Assembly (NCBI RefSeq): GCF_000332275.1
Contig: NZ_CM001776.1
Coordinates: 930,001-994,000 of the forward strand
From: Synechococcus sp. PCC 7336
GTDB taxonomy: Bacteria > Cyanobacteriota > Cyanobacteriia > Thermostichales > PCC-7336
DNA: 64,000 nt
Direction of reading: 5' to 3'
Shown: positions 36,334 through 45,478 of the stretch, one piece after another
Numbering within the stretch: the stretch's first letter is position 1
Layout: every line of letters starts with the position of its first letter
Translations under genes and position numbers: made by a program
Notes under the pieces: model-generated
Told to the model about the DNA's origin: nothing
What the model saw: the letters and a program-made list of their open reading frames with translations, nothing else
Databases searched by the model: none

Positions 36334-36683
36334 TGCCACCTCCCACGCTTCAACGAGCAACGAGTCAATCTCAATCGGATTCTAGCGGCAGATCGCGCAG
36401 CCATACGAGCTAGGAAAGAAGCCTCTTTTCCTCGGGAAGAGACTGGTCTAAAATCAGAAATTTGTCAAAATTTTGCCGCGATTGAGAACCTTACCTAAAG
36501 GATTTGAAGGCTGTTTAAGCAGTGTAAACATAAGGGCACAAACCCCTTCATATCCCGTTACGTTCCTCAGGAAGGCGCAGCCGCCATGATAAAAGTAAGA
36601 AATTCAATATACCGATATTTGTATTTACGTAGCTCTTTATTGCCATTTATGCAACTCGCACTAGACATGTCTCTAGACAGTTT
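36334..36683. other. Spacer between lpxD and the RRM gene
   Basis: About 350 bp between divergent genes, A+T-rich towards the RRM gene. It contains TTCCTCAGGAA (about 36564-36574) and AGACATGTCT (36663-36672), both palindromic, the second just before the RRM start codon. Long leaders upstream of cyanobacterial rbp genes are often involved in cold induction; no known element is recognised here. Confidence 0.4.
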
Positions 36684-36929
36684 ATGACCATATTTGTGGG
36701 TAACTTGAATTATACTGCCACAGCCGAAGACCTAACTGGGTTTTTTAGTCAGAAATGGGAAGTTACATCTGTCAGTATTCCCATCGATCGCGAGACTGGA
36801 AGGGGACGGGGTATAGCCTTTGTCAATCTCGCCAGCTCCGCTCAAGAAGACGAAGCGATTGAAACAGCAAATGGGACCGATTTTATGGGCCGTCCGCTAA
36901 GGTTAGATAAGGCAAAGTCTCGGCAGTAA
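36684..36929 (+). CDS. RNA-binding protein (RRM, cyanobacterial Rbp type)
   Basis: An 81-residue single RRM domain: RNP2 is IFVGNL (3-8) and RNP1 is RGIAFVNL (about 42-49), with R/GRGRG in between. Such short Rbp proteins bind RNA, are often cold-induced, and some direct mRNAs to thylakoid membranes. Here the RNP1 starts RGIAFV instead of the usual RGFAFV. No ribosome site is evident before ATG 36684. The Gly-rich tail found in some Rbp proteins is absent. Confidence 0.93.
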   Translation: MTIFVGNLNYTATAEDLTGFFSQKWEVTSVSIPIDRETGRGRGIAFVNLASSAQEDEAIETANGTDFMGRPLRLDKAKSRQ

Positions 36930-37000
36930 TACCTTCAATCGCCTTTATTTTTGAGCCGAACGATTCAGTCAGATCGCGTCGTAATTGTTTGGGTGAATTG

Positions 37001-37420
37001 ATGGAACTCGCAGCCAAGTCTCTCCCCTTTATGCGGCTTGGAACCGATATTGTCTATGTGCCTCGAATCCAACAAGCATGGGAGCGATTTGGCGATCGCT
37101 TTTTAGCAAAAGTCTATACTTCGGCAGAACGGGATTACTGCTTGCGCTCGGATGCCCACACCCTCCACCGTCTGGCTGGGCGGTGGGCGGCGAAGGAAGC
37201 TGCTGTCAAAGCAATGGGAACGGGCTGGAGAGGTGTGGGCTATACCGATGTGGAAATCTGTCGGGCTCAATCGGGGGCGCCCTCCATCCAATTGCACGGG
37301 CGGGGAATGGAGGTGTTGCACCAGTTTGGCTTCCAGGCCGAGCAGGTGGCTTGGCAGGTGAGCTTTACCCACGATCGCGACTACGCCTTTGCAACGGTTC
37401 TGTTGGTGGCGATCGCCTAG
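37001..37420 (+). CDS. acpS: Holo-[acyl-carrier-protein] synthase
   Basis: A 139-residue enzyme that transfers 4'-phosphopantetheine from CoA to acyl carrier protein. LGTDIVYVPRIQ carries the Mg-binding Asp and AGRWAAKEAAVKAMGTGWRG the conserved WxxKEA motif. Start choice is uncertain: ATG 37001 is given; ATG 37031 (MRLGTDIV) would give the more typical N-terminus, and TTG 36989 is open upstream. Convergent with mrp, 14 bp apart. Confidence 0.9.
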   Translation: MELAAKSLPFMRLGTDIVYVPRIQQAWERFGDRFLAKVYTSAERDYCLRSDAHTLHRLAGRWAAKEAAVKAMGTGWRGVGYTDVEICRAQSGAPSIQLHGRGMEVLHQFGFQAEQVAWQVSFTHDRDYAFATVLLVAIA

Positions 37421-37434
37421 CGTCAGCCCATTCT

Positions 37435-38526
37435 CTACGTCATCGGCTGAGGCTGCAGGGCGAGGACGGATACCTTGCCCGCCACTGTTTTGGCAATTTG
37501 GGTCAGGGCCAAGGCGGAAGCGGAATCGGGATTGGAGACGGCGATCGGTAGACCGCGATCGCTCTGTTCCCGCAGGGCTATCTCCAGCGGAACGGTCCCC
37601 AGCAGCGGCACATTCAGTTCGCCAGCCGTTTTCTCGCCGCCCCCCGAACCAAACAGGTCGTAGCGCACATCCGGTCGATCGGGGGGGATAAAGTAGCTCA
37701 TATTTTCCACGATGCCGATGATGGGCACCCCCAATTGCTCGAACATTTTGAGGCCCTTGCGGGCATCGTGCAGGGCAACGGTTTGGGGGGTGGTCACGAT
37801 GACGGCACCGGCAATCGGAACCGCTTGGGCTAAGGTCAGTTGAGCATCTCCCGTGCCCGGCGGCATATCCACAATTAGATAATCTAATTCCCCCCAGACC
37901 GCGTCGTACAAAAAGCGACGAATGATGCCGTTCAGCATGGGGCCGCGCCAAATCACCGGCTGATCGCGATCGATTAAAAAGCTCATGGACACGAGCTTGA
38001 CCCCGTGGGCCTCAACTGGATGCAAGCGCTCTTGCCCTTGAGGGGTTTTCTCCACCTCCACTGGCTGTCCCTGCACCCCCAACATCAGCGGCATATTGGG
38101 ACCGTAAATGTCGGCATCGAGAATGCCCACTCGCGCCCCCGTTTGAGCCAGCGCCACTGCCAAATTGGCAGATACCGTACTCTTGCCCACCCCCCCTTTG
38201 CCGCTGGCCACAGCAATAATATTGCGTACGCCGTCTATCCCCTGGCGATCGGGCAGCCCCACCGATTGCGGCGTCTCTGCCGTCACCTCCACATCAATTG
38301 CGTCCACCGGCCCCAGAGTGCGAATGGCATCTTTGCACTCGTCCACGATGAATTCCCGCAGGGGGCAAGCTGGTGTCGTCAGCACGAGGGTAAAGGCGAC
38401 ATTCTGCCCCTCTACCGTCACGTTGCGAATCATGTTCAGCTCCACCAAGCTCTTGCGCAGCTCGGGATCGCAAACTGGGCGCAAGACATCGAGAATTGCT
38501 TCGGGGCTGAGGGTTGTGGCGGTCAT
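37435..38526 (-). CDS. mrp: Mrp/ApbC-family P-loop ATPase (Fe-S carrier)
   Basis: A 363-residue protein. An N-terminal DUF59/MIP18 domain (about 1-90, ending near TTPACPLREFI) is followed by a deviant Walker A VASGKGGVGKSTVS (about 110-123) and YLIVDMPPGTGDAQLT (Walker B). Family members assemble or deliver Fe-S clusters. The CxxC that usually holds the cluster (NMSYFxCPxC) is replaced here by NMSYFIPPDRPD, so cluster binding may be altered; this variant is common in cyanobacterial Mrp. Confidence 0.92.
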   Translation of the reverse strand: MTATTLSPEAILDVLRPVCDPELRKSLVELNMIRNVTVEGQNVAFTLVLTTPACPLREFIVDECKDAIRTLGPVDAIDVEVTAETPQSVGLPDRQGIDGVRNIIAVASGKGGVGKSTVSANLAVALAQTGARVGILDADIYGPNMPLMLGVQGQPVEVEKTPQGQERLHPVEAHGVKLVSMSFLIDRDQPVIWRGPMLNGIIRRFLYDAVWGELDYLIVDMPPGTGDAQLTLAQAVPIAGAVIVTTPQTVALHDARKGLKMFEQLGVPIIGIVENMSYFIPPDRPDVRYDLFGSGGGEKTAGELNVPLLGTVPLEIALREQSDRGLPIAVSNPDSASALALTQIAKTVAGKVSVLALQPQPMT

Positions 38527-38624
38527 TGCAGCTTCAGTGAGTGAGTTTATTTTCAATGTAATGCAAGGTTTGCTGGCAGATTTAGATCGATCGCCCCCAT
38601 CATCCCTGCAACTGTTCTAGAGCC

Positions 38625-40058
38625 CTATGCCCGATTGGCCCAATTCTCCGCCCAATCCAGTAAGGCTTCCACAGCTTCGGGGCTCAATGCTTCGCAGTAC
38701 AAGCGCAAAACAGGCTCGGTGCCGCTGGCCCGAATCATCAACCAACTGCCATCTTCCAAGACAAATTTGTGCCCGTCTTGGGTTAAATGGGCTTGCACCT
38801 GCCTACCTTCGATCGCCTGGGGAGGAGTTTCATCCAGCGATCGCATTAACTTCTCTTGCTTTGACTTGTCTGGCAGGTGCAGATCGCGGCGATTGTAATA
38901 GGAGGTATAGCCGGTGCGTTCCTGCAGATCGCGGTAGAGATCGCTCAGATCCCTTTCGGTGGCGGCGATCGCCTCCAGTAGATACAGGGCTGACAGCATG
39001 CCATCCCGCTCGGGAATGTGGCCCGTAAAGCCAATGCCCCCAGACTCTTCCCCGCCCAGCAGCACATCTGTGGCTAACATTCGATCGGCCAAGTACTTAA
39101 ATCCAATCGGCGTTTCGGTGACGGGAATATCGTAGAGGGCGGCCACTTTGGCAAAGAGCTCCGAGCCGCTCACGGTTTTGACCAACTCCCCGCTGTAACC
39201 GCGCCGCTCGGCAAGATGCTGGATCAGAATGGGGATTGCAATTTGAGGACTGAGAAATTTCCCCTTGCCGTCTATCGCCGCAATGCGATCGCCATCTCCG
39301 TCAAACACCAGTCCCACTTTGAGCGGGGCGGGATCGGCCGCGATCGCCTCCATCGTTGTTGCCAACTGCGGCGGCAGCGGCTCGGGGGACATGCCGCCAA
39401 ATAGGGGATCGCGATCGCCGCGTATTTCTCGTACGCGATCGCCCAACAAGCGAGTCATTCCTCCCGCCGCCGAGCCATGCATCGCATCGATCCAGATTTT
39501 GACCGAGGACTGACGGATCGCGTCTAAGTCCACCTGCTGACTCAACTGCCCTAGATACATCGGCCAAGGATCGAAATCCTCAATTGCAACGGGAGCAGTG
39601 GATTCCACCGCCACTGGCAAATCGGCGAGCAACTCCTCCACCTGGCGAGTGATATCCGCCGAGACCGAGCCACCAAACGCCCCTTTGAGCTTGATTCCAG
39701 AATATTCGGGCGGGTTATGACTAGCCGTAACGACCAAAGCACCCTGCAAACCCAACTGATGGACAGTCCAACTCAATGCGGGGGTTGGAGTTGCTTGGGA
39801 GGATAGCTTCACTGGAATGCCGATGGCGGCGATCGCTTCGGCAGCCGCTCGGGCAAAGTGTTCGGATAAAAAGCGATTGTCGTAGCCCACCGCAATGCCG
39901 TTACCCGCATAGGTCTGGGTCAAAATTCGAGCACTCGCTTGCGCCACCCGTTTCACTTGCGGATACGTAAAGGCGTCGGCGATCTCGGCCCGCCAGCCAT
40001 CCGTGCCAAAGCGAATGGGCGGCAGACCGGTGGCGGAGGGAGAGGCTGCAGCAGTCAT
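38625..40058 (-). CDS. Phosphohexomutase (phosphoglucomutase/phosphomannomutase family)
   Basis: A 477-residue alpha-D-phosphohexomutase with four domains. IRFGTDGWRAEIADAFTYPQ opens it; the phosphoserine loop is VVTASHNPPEYSG (about 110-122), the Mg loop FDGDGDR (about 254-260), and the sugar loop GGEESGGIGF (about 335-344). RASGTEPVLRLY is the phosphate-binding loop. Substrate (glucose-, mannose- or glucosamine-phosphate) cannot be told from motifs alone. Confidence 0.92.
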   Translation of the reverse strand: MTAAASPSATGLPPIRFGTDGWRAEIADAFTYPQVKRVAQASARILTQTYAGNGIAVGYDNRFLSEHFARAAAEAIAAIGIPVKLSSQATPTPALSWTVHQLGLQGALVVTASHNPPEYSGIKLKGAFGGSVSADITRQVEELLADLPVAVESTAPVAIEDFDPWPMYLGQLSQQVDLDAIRQSSVKIWIDAMHGSAAGGMTRLLGDRVREIRGDRDPLFGGMSPEPLPPQLATTMEAIAADPAPLKVGLVFDGDGDRIAAIDGKGKFLSPQIAIPILIQHLAERRGYSGELVKTVSGSELFAKVAALYDIPVTETPIGFKYLADRMLATDVLLGGEESGGIGFTGHIPERDGMLSALYLLEAIAATERDLSDLYRDLQERTGYTSYYNRRDLHLPDKSKQEKLMRSLDETPPQAIEGRQVQAHLTQDGHKFVLEDGSWLMIRASGTEPVLRLYCEALSPEAVEALLDWAENWANRA

Positions 40059-40072
40059 GAATTTCGTTTGAA

Positions 40073-40157
40073 GGCGAACGGTTATAGCATACCGACTGGT
40101 GGGGCTCTGCCCCTATAGATCGCATAGATCGCAGCGGGAGCGGGCTAAAGGATAAAC
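40073..40157 (+). repeat. Direct repeat flanking the zeta-like toxin locus, left copy
   Basis: It begins GGCGAACGGTTATAGCATA, contains GGGCTCTGCCC and GCAGCGGGAGCGGGCTAAAG, and ends GATAAAC. The right copy at 41017-41088 has the same blocks in the same order and direction. Between the copies lies only the toxin gene and its small partner. Confidence 0.7.
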
Positions 40158-40189
40158 GATCGAGTCTGTCGTGGCCGCGCTCGCCTTCC

Positions 40190-40354
40190 TTAAGCTTTTA
40201 GGTTATCGGGGGCATCTTCGCCAATTGCTACAGCTTTGCCATCGCGCCAGATAATAGCGTAATGCCCTAGCCGTCGTTTTCGCTCGAGGGTTTCTGCGGC
40301 AACTTTTTGCAGGCAGTCCAACATTTGCTGAGTCTCGGGGCGAATAGTTGTCAT
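40190..40354 (-). CDS. 54-residue partner of the zeta-like toxin
   Basis: ATG 40354 overlaps the toxin stop (ATGA) and the gene ends at TAA 40190. The product starts [20 protein letters not shown] and ends [12 protein letters not shown]. It is predominantly helical with a basic ERKRRLGHY centre. The order toxin-then-small gene is found in several zeta-type loci where the small gene is the antitoxin. Family not recognised; the role is inferred from coupling. Confidence 0.6.
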   Translation of the reverse strand: MTTIRPETQQMLDCLQKVAAETLERKRRLGHYAIIWRDGKAVAIGEDAPDNLKA

Positions 40355-40938
40355 GGGTTGACCTGTTGCGCGAGGTGGCTAAACAGTTCTGGATTTACGA
40401 TTTCGCGGGTCTGACCTTGCTGGTCGAAGACTAGCCGGGGAGAATTGCCTTCATTCATGAAGCATCGGGTGCGGTCGGCAGCAACGCTAAACTCAACGAG
40501 CAGGTTGCGTAGGCTGCGGGGAAATCGACGTTCTATGTCTGACAATGGGACATTGTGTCCGCCGTGGGCAACCCGTTCCACTACTCGCAATTTTGACATT
40601 TCTACGTTAGGGAGTGCCAAGTAGATGAGTTCTACTTGCCAGCCGCCTGCGTGCAGACGGGCAATTGTTTTGAGGTGGGTGCGGCCCGAGAGGGTGGTTT
40701 CAAAGGCGAAGTCTTGTCGGGCTCGGATGCGGTGTTGAATTTCTTTGATGAATAGTCGGCTTGCAGCGAGTAGTTCGGTTTCGGGGGTTAGGGGGGAAAG
40801 TCCGGCGGCTATGAGGTCGGCGTTGACGAAGTTGCGGCAGTTAGCGACAGTGGGTAGATATTGAAGTGCGAAGGTGGTTTTGCCTGCTCCGTTGGGGCCT
40901 GCGACGATCCAGCAGGTGGGGGGAGATGGTTTGCTCAT
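40351..40938 (-). CDS. Zeta-toxin-like P-loop kinase
   Basis: A 195-residue protein. [20 protein letters not shown] holds the Walker A (GPNGAGKT, about 14-21); [13 protein letters not shown] and [16 protein letters not shown] are the substrate-binding and catalytic segments typical of zeta-toxin/AAA_33 proteins, which phosphorylate UDP-N-acetylglucosamine in the best-studied cases. The start is ATG 40938 ([10 protein letters not shown]); the open frame runs further upstream into the flanking repeat region. Coupled to the 54-residue gene and enclosed by direct repeats, it looks like an acquired toxin-antitoxin unit. Confidence 0.82.
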   Translation of the reverse strand: MSKPSPPTCWIVAGPNGAGKTTFALQYLPTVANCRNFVNADLIAAGLSPLTPETELLAASRLFIKEIQHRIRARQDFAFETTLSGRTHLKTIARLHAGGWQVELIYLALPNVEMSKLRVVERVAHGGHNVPLSDIERRFPRSLRNLLVEFSVAADRTRCFMNEGNSPRLVFDQQGQTREIVNPELFSHLAQQVNP

Positions 40939-41016
40939 ACCAGTCGTGGTTTGTCGGTAAGAAGCTCTGACATCATGCCTTGTGAGGGCTTGGGTTTTGG
41001 TGCGACAGACTTCTAG

Positions 41017-41088
41017 GGCGAACGGTAATAGCATAGCGGGCTCTGCCCGCATAGAGCGCAGCGGGAGCAGGCTAAAGGTAAGATAAAC
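41017..41088 (+). repeat. Direct repeat flanking the zeta-like toxin locus, right copy
   Basis: GGCGAACGGTAATAGCATA, then GCGGGCTCTGCCCGC (itself a palindrome), then GCAGCGGGAGCAGGCTAAAG, ending ATAAAC. Same orientation as the left copy at 40073-40157, which has about 13 extra bases. It ends 14 bp before the ZIP-type gene. Confidence 0.7.
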
Positions 41089-41102
41089 TGCATTGTGCCG
41101 AG

Positions 41103-42392
41103 ATGGTCGAGCCTACTATGCCCGCGATCGCCCTCCTGCAGGGATTGTTAGCTGCTTCCAGCTTGTTGGTCGGATCGCTGTTGGGCCTGGTGTGGCAACC
41201 TCGCCGCGCCGTATCGGCAGCCATTATGGCCTTTGGCAGCGGCACCTTGATTTCGGCGATCGCCTTTGAAATTGCCCTGCCTGCTTACCAAAGCCACGGC
41301 CTCTGGCCGCTCTTTTTCGGTTTTTTTTGTGGCGGCGGCTTGTTTACTGCTGCAACTCAATACATCGACAAATTGGGGGGCTTTCTGCGCCATCCCGCCA
41401 ACCGCCGCCGCTTTCTCTTCCGCCGCCGCCAGCAGGAGGCCGAATCGGTTCTCTTAGACCTCTCCAAAATCAAGGCTCTCAGGGGCATTCCCCCCGCCGA
41501 GGCTCAAGCCATTGTCGGGGCCGTGGAGCAGCTGCAGCTCGATGCCGACGAGGTTTTATTTAACGAAGGAGATGAAGGGGATTGGTTGGGGATGATTGTG
41601 GATGGGGAGGCCGATGTGCGGGTGAACCAGCGATCGATCGCCCATTTAGGCCCCGGCGAAGTGTTTGGGGAAATGGCCCTACTGACTGGAGAGCCGCGCT
41701 CCGCCAGTTTGGTCGCCTGCTCCGACATGACGGTCTACCGGCTGGACCGCAGCCACTTTGACGAGTTGCTGGCCAAATCCCCCCATCTGGCCAGTTCCCT
41801 CAGTCGCGTTTTGGCTCAGCGGTTGCGATCGACCAATACCTCCCGCGTCCGAGCCGAAGAAAATTTGGCCGCTTGGCGGCGTCAGGCGATCGACAGTATC
41901 GAGTTGGACCTGTCCCCGGCCGAAGAACAAAGTCTAGCCGCCTCCCTGTCCGCCGCTTCTGCACCGCTGGCGATTTTTGTGGGCACGATGCTAGATAACA
42001 TTCCCGAAGCCGTCGCGATCGGCATGACCGCCCATTCGCCGGAGGTGGGCACTGCCTTTTTGCTCGCCGTTTTTATCTCCAACTTGCCCGAGTCTCTGAC
42101 CAGTTCCATTAGCATGCGTCAGTCTGGCTATAGCGTGCGGCGAGTACTAACTCTGTGGGGCAGTCAGATCCTCTTATCGGGGCTGTGTGCCCTAGGCGGC
42201 AGTCTGCTGCAAGCCTATACCCCCGATGCAACCGTCGCTCTGATTCAATCTTTCTCGGGCGGTGCCGTCCTTGCCATGCTGGCCAGCACCATGATGCCAG
42301 AAGCTTATGAATTGGGAGGCGGTATGGTTTCACTCGCCACTATCCTGGGTTTTTTAACCAGCTTTTCTATCTCCGCCGCTCAGTTAGACTAA
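41103..42392 (+). CDS. ZIP-type metal transporter with inserted cyclic-nucleotide-binding domain
   Basis: A 429-residue membrane protein. Three N-terminal membrane helices (to about residue 90) and five C-terminal ones (from about 290) match the ZIP fold. [10 protein letters not shown] (about 302-311) and [10 protein letters not shown] (about 330) stand where ZIP transporters have the metal-binding HNxPEG and ExxxxN motifs, but the His is Asp. Between TM3 and TM4 lies a complete cNMP-binding domain (about 130-250: [40 protein letters not shown]), with the phosphate-cassette [14 protein letters not shown]. Metal or ion flux gated by cAMP is plausible; the substrate is unknown. The start could also be ATG 41118. 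Confidence 0.85.
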   Translation: MVEPTMPAIALLQGLLAASSLLVGSLLGLVWQPRRAVSAAIMAFGSGTLISAIAFEIALPAYQSHGLWPLFFGFFCGGGLFTAATQYIDKLGGFLRHPANRRRFLFRRRQQEAESVLLDLSKIKALRGIPPAEAQAIVGAVEQLQLDADEVLFNEGDEGDWLGMIVDGEADVRVNQRSIAHLGPGEVFGEMALLTGEPRSASLVACSDMTVYRLDRSHFDELLAKSPHLASSLSRVLAQRLRSTNTSRVRAEENLAAWRRQAIDSIELDLSPAEEQSLAASLSAASAPLAIFVGTMLDNIPEAVAIGMTAHSPEVGTAFLLAVFISNLPESLTSSISMRQSGYSVRRVLTLWGSQILLSGLCALGGSLLQAYTPDATVALIQSFSGGAVLAMLASTMMPEAYELGGGMVSLATILGFLTSFSISAAQLD

Positions 42393-42454
42393 GTTCGGCA
42401 AAATTTATCGTGCGTCACCTGAGTTCGATGACTCTGCATTGCCCTCACCCCCGG

Positions 42455-42544
42455 CCCCTCTCCCAAGCTTGGGAGAGGGGAGCAGCAGCCTCAAACCCGC
42501 AATCTACCGTTCTATTCCCCTTACCCCAATTTTGGGGGAAGGGG
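42455..42544. repeat. Cyanobacterial G/C hairpin repeat upstream of ubiA
   Basis: A 26-bp perfect palindrome (42455-42480, CCCCTCTCCCAAG and its complement) is followed by a second inverted repeat CCCCTTACCCCAA / TTGGGGGAAGGGG (42517-42544). The CCTCTCCCAAGCTTGGGAG type is a known dispersed repeat in cyanobacterial intergenic DNA. The rest of 42393-42630 shows nothing else. Confidence 0.65.
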
Positions 42545-42630
42545 TTAGGGGATGGGGGCCAGTCCCTTGTCGAACTCACGTTGCCCCCTACCCCAAACCG
42601 CCAAAACTGCCAAAATTCAACGGGACTGCC

Positions 42631-43506
42631 ATGAACTCCTTGCTTGCGATCGTGCAGCTCTTGCGCTGGGATAAGCCCGCAGGACGCCTGATTCTCATGG
42701 TGCCAGCCCTGTGGGGAGCCTTTCTAGCGGGTCGAGGAACCCCTCCCCCCTTACTGATTGCAGTGGTGGTGGTGGGAACCCTCGCGACCAGTGCAGCAGG
42801 CTGTGTCATCAACGATATCTGGGATCGCAATCTCGATCCGTTAGTAGACCGCACCAAAGACCGTCCGCTCGCTTCCCAAAAACTGTCCCTCGGAGTTGCA
42901 GCAGTAGTCGGAACTATCTCTCTAATCTGTGCCTTCGTTCTGGCAACGTTTCTCAATCCCGTCACCTTTGCCTTGTGCGTTGCTGCCGTACCGGCGATCG
43001 CCTTATATCCGGGGGCGAAGCGCATCTTTCCAGTCCCGCAGCTGGTGTTGGCGATCGCCTGGGGATTTGCCGTTCTGATTAGCTGGACCGCTGTTGCCGG
43101 ACAATTGCCCGATTGCCCCATTTGGGAGCCTGCCACGCTCTTCCTCTGGGGAGCTACTGTGCTGTGGACACTCGGATTCGATACAGTCTACGCCATGTCC
43201 GATCGCAGCGACGACGAGCGCGTTGGCATTCTCTCCAGTGCCCGCTTTTTCGGCCCGCTGACCCCCACCGCAGTCGGATTCTTCTTTTTGGGCACGGCGA
43301 TCTTTTTAGTCTGCGTGGGCTTGACGATGCAGCTACACGCCAGCTTTTACGCGGCACTAGGACTGTGTGTTGCCGCTTGGGGCTGGCAAACAAAAAGGCT
43401 GCACCAACGCCAGCCCCCTAAATCTCTATTTCCGCAAGTGTTTCGGCAAAATGTCGCGATCGGCTTCGTACTATTGGCAGGGATGATCGCTGGAACCCTT
43501 CTCTAA
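42631..43506 (+). CDS. ubiA: 4-hydroxybenzoate polyprenyltransferase
   Basis: A 291-residue membrane prenyltransferase with eight to nine helices. NDIWDRNLDPLVDRTKDRP (about 67-85) is the first Asp-rich NDxxDxxxD motif and DTVYAMSDRSDD (about 186-197) the second. In cyanobacteria it attaches solanesyl diphosphate to 4-hydroxybenzoate for plastoquinone. ATG 42631 is chosen from homology; the open frame begins at 42439 in the hairpin repeat, and the extra residues come from that repeat. Confidence 0.92.
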   Translation: MNSLLAIVQLLRWDKPAGRLILMVPALWGAFLAGRGTPPPLLIAVVVVGTLATSAAGCVINDIWDRNLDPLVDRTKDRPLASQKLSLGVAAVVGTISLICAFVLATFLNPVTFALCVAAVPAIALYPGAKRIFPVPQLVLAIAWGFAVLISWTAVAGQLPDCPIWEPATLFLWGATVLWTLGFDTVYAMSDRSDDERVGILSSARFFGPLTPTAVGFFFLGTAIFLVCVGLTMQLHASFYAALGLCVAAWGWQTKRLHQRQPPKSLFPQVFRQNVAIGFVLLAGMIAGTLL

Positions 43507-43599
43507 CAACACCGCCCAAACTACTGTAGGTAGACGCATGCACTATCCCTACCACTCTCTCACAGGGTAAGGCGGGGCAAGCAAATCCTGATAGCGAGG

Positions 43600-43851
43600 C
43601 TAATAACGGGGCATGACTTCAGTTTCTGGCAGAGGTAACTCGAAACTTGCCGGATCGTGCAAGAAGCGAATCACTTCCTCTTCCAATCGACGCATCTCGA
43701 ACCCCTCAAACACCGCCAGCGTTCGCAAAGCCATCAAATAGCCGTCCATCACGAGCCGCAAGTCATCCATGCGATAGCCGCGCTGCCACAGATCCACCAT
43801 GGAATCAGTGATGGACTGATAATGGCGAATGAGTCTGTAGTCCTGCAACAT
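43600..43851 (-). CDS. DUF6761-like cyanobacterial protein
   Basis: An 83-residue protein, MLQDYRLIRHYQSITDSMVD at the start and EEEVIRFLHDPASFELPLPE near the end, matching a short family conserved across cyanobacteria. Helical and soluble, of unknown function. The gene stands alone, downstream of the Crp-family regulator on the same strand but 296 bp away; 43852-44147 is A+T-rich with no gene seen. Confidence 0.8.
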   Translation of the reverse strand: MLQDYRLIRHYQSITDSMVDLWQRGYRMDDLRLVMDGYLMALRTLAVFEGFEMRRLEEEVIRFLHDPASFELPLPETEVMPRY

Positions 43852-44147
43852 AAGTTTGAAGTAACGCTAAGTCTTTTATAGCAATAGAAATGGCTCTTGA
43901 GGAGATATTATTCGGCATTGTTAATACATCGATAACAGTTGGTTATATTTTGTGAAGATTTTACCTTTACGGTCAACCCTACTAGCTAGCAGACACCCTT
44001 TTCAGCACTTGCCGACCCATCAATTAAATCTGCCGCAACCCCTGTACGGCTTGAATTCGGCGACGCGCAATCAAAAATGACGCGCAAATAAGGGCTTTAC
44101 GCGCCATCGTGGTGAAGAAGTGGGTCAACACTTCGCTTTGCTCGAAC

Positions 44148-44834
44148 TTAATTATGTCCGGGTTGTGCGAGTTCGTACCCAGACGGACCGTCAAATCCTT
44201 CCTGCTGGACTGCCACACTGGTGTTTGGCAAGCACAATTGATTTTGATCCAGTACTTTCACAAAGCCGCGAGTCCGTAAGGTGCCCAAAGAGCGAGTGAC
44301 CGTGACTCGAGTTGCTCCAATTGCATCCCCAATTTGGGAGTGCGTTAAGGTCCAAGGCAGCACCAGACCGTGGGGAGAAGGCTCGCCGTACTCTTCCAAT
44401 AAGAGGGTGAGGAAACCTTTGAGACGATCGATCGCGCGACGTTGACCCAAGTTTCCCAACCACAACAACTTGCGCTGTAACTGCTGGCGGAATGCAGCTT
44501 GAACGCTTTGGTACAAGCGGGGCCACTCTTGCAGGTCCTCCCAGTAGAACCACATGACCGTGGTGAAATCGGTATGGCTAAATGCCTGGATCTGAAACTG
44601 CTCTGTGGAGATCACTTCAAAGGGAGAGCCCCCGAAGTGAAAGCCCACAAACACTTCCCGCCGTTCGGGGGTAATACTTACCACGCGCACCATCCCCTGC
44701 TGAACTAGGTAGACTAAACCGGGTCGAGTGGGAATGCGCTCGTCTTTAGCGAAGGTACGGGAGTGGAAGCGCTCTTCCGCCCACTGACAGACCTCTCGCC
44801 ATTCTGGCGCTTGCCGAATTGAAACAATACTCAT
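44148..44834 (-). CDS. Crp/Fnr-family transcription regulator
   Basis: A 228-residue protein. A cNMP-like beta-roll domain (about 15-115; GLVYLVQQGMVRVVSITPER, FVGFHFGGSPFEVI) lacks the cAMP-binding FGELALxxxxPRxA cassette, so the ligand is not cAMP in the usual way. A dimer helix precedes the HTH_CRP winged helix (LTHSQIGDAIGATRVTVTRS, about 172-191), whose recognition helix resembles that of NtcA. No Fe-S cysteines as in Fnr. ATG 44834 is chosen; the open frame starts at 44849. Target unknown. Confidence 0.85.
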   Translation of the reverse strand: MSIVSIRQAPEWREVCQWAEERFHSRTFAKDERIPTRPGLVYLVQQGMVRVVSITPERREVFVGFHFGGSPFEVISTEQFQIQAFSHTDFTTVMWFYWEDLQEWPRLYQSVQAAFRQQLQRKLLWLGNLGQRRAIDRLKGFLTLLLEEYGEPSPHGLVLPWTLTHSQIGDAIGATRVTVTRSLGTLRTRGFVKVLDQNQLCLPNTSVAVQQEGFDGPSGYELAQPGHN

Positions 44835-44849
44835 AATCCAACCTCGCAT

Positions 44850-45478
44850 CGCGTGTGAGAGACGGCTTTAGCAGAGCCTTAAAATAGCCTGCAGTGCCAA
44901 CCTCTTTCGTCATTAAGGTGAAGATAAATGTGCGATAGAGTCCAGCTTTTCATGAAAACTTTACACTTTCGCGCCATCCTCTCCGCACTATCTTCACAAT
45001 GCCATCTCGACTTTGTGAACTTATATCAGTATATACAGGTAAAATCCGTAAATCCACCGTGCAATTGCTGGAGTGCTTTTCAAGCCTCACTATTTACCGA
45101 TGGGTCGAATCTGGATGTACCTGCAAGTCGAAGTCGAACTGAGTTTGTCGCCATGAATGAACCCTAAGGCACAGTATCAATCGGCGGGATCGTACAAAAA
45201 ACGCACGGAGCTGCCTTCTGAGACAGATATCCGAACCACATCAATGTTCTGTTCCAAGGGTGAAGTATTCATCCTTTGATAGGAGCATCGAGCGGGCAAT
45301 ATCTATAACAAATCGACGAAGCAGTGACAATCGCGACTTCATGAGTAAAGTTTATCCCATAAACCTATGGATGCACGGATAATAATGCTGAAAGATGTAA
45401 AGATCTTGATGCAAATATAAATGAATCCTAATGGATCTACGGAAAATATGAGAATGTCGATTGCGTATCTAACCTGCA
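44850..45478. other. Long intergenic region with a possible 31-codon remnant
   Basis: Six hundred A+T-rich bases with no clear gene. On the minus strand 45272-45177 reads a 31-residue frame ending EGSSVRFLYDPAD, faintly like the EEEVIRFLHDPASFE end of the DUF6761-like gene at 43600, so it may be a decayed relative. I see no strong promoter or terminator elements otherwise. Confidence 0.3.

Noticed and set aside
44024-44218. Minus-strand 64-codon frame after the Crp-family gene
   Set aside because: It overlaps the end of the regulator in another frame and its product resembles no protein; no ribosome site.
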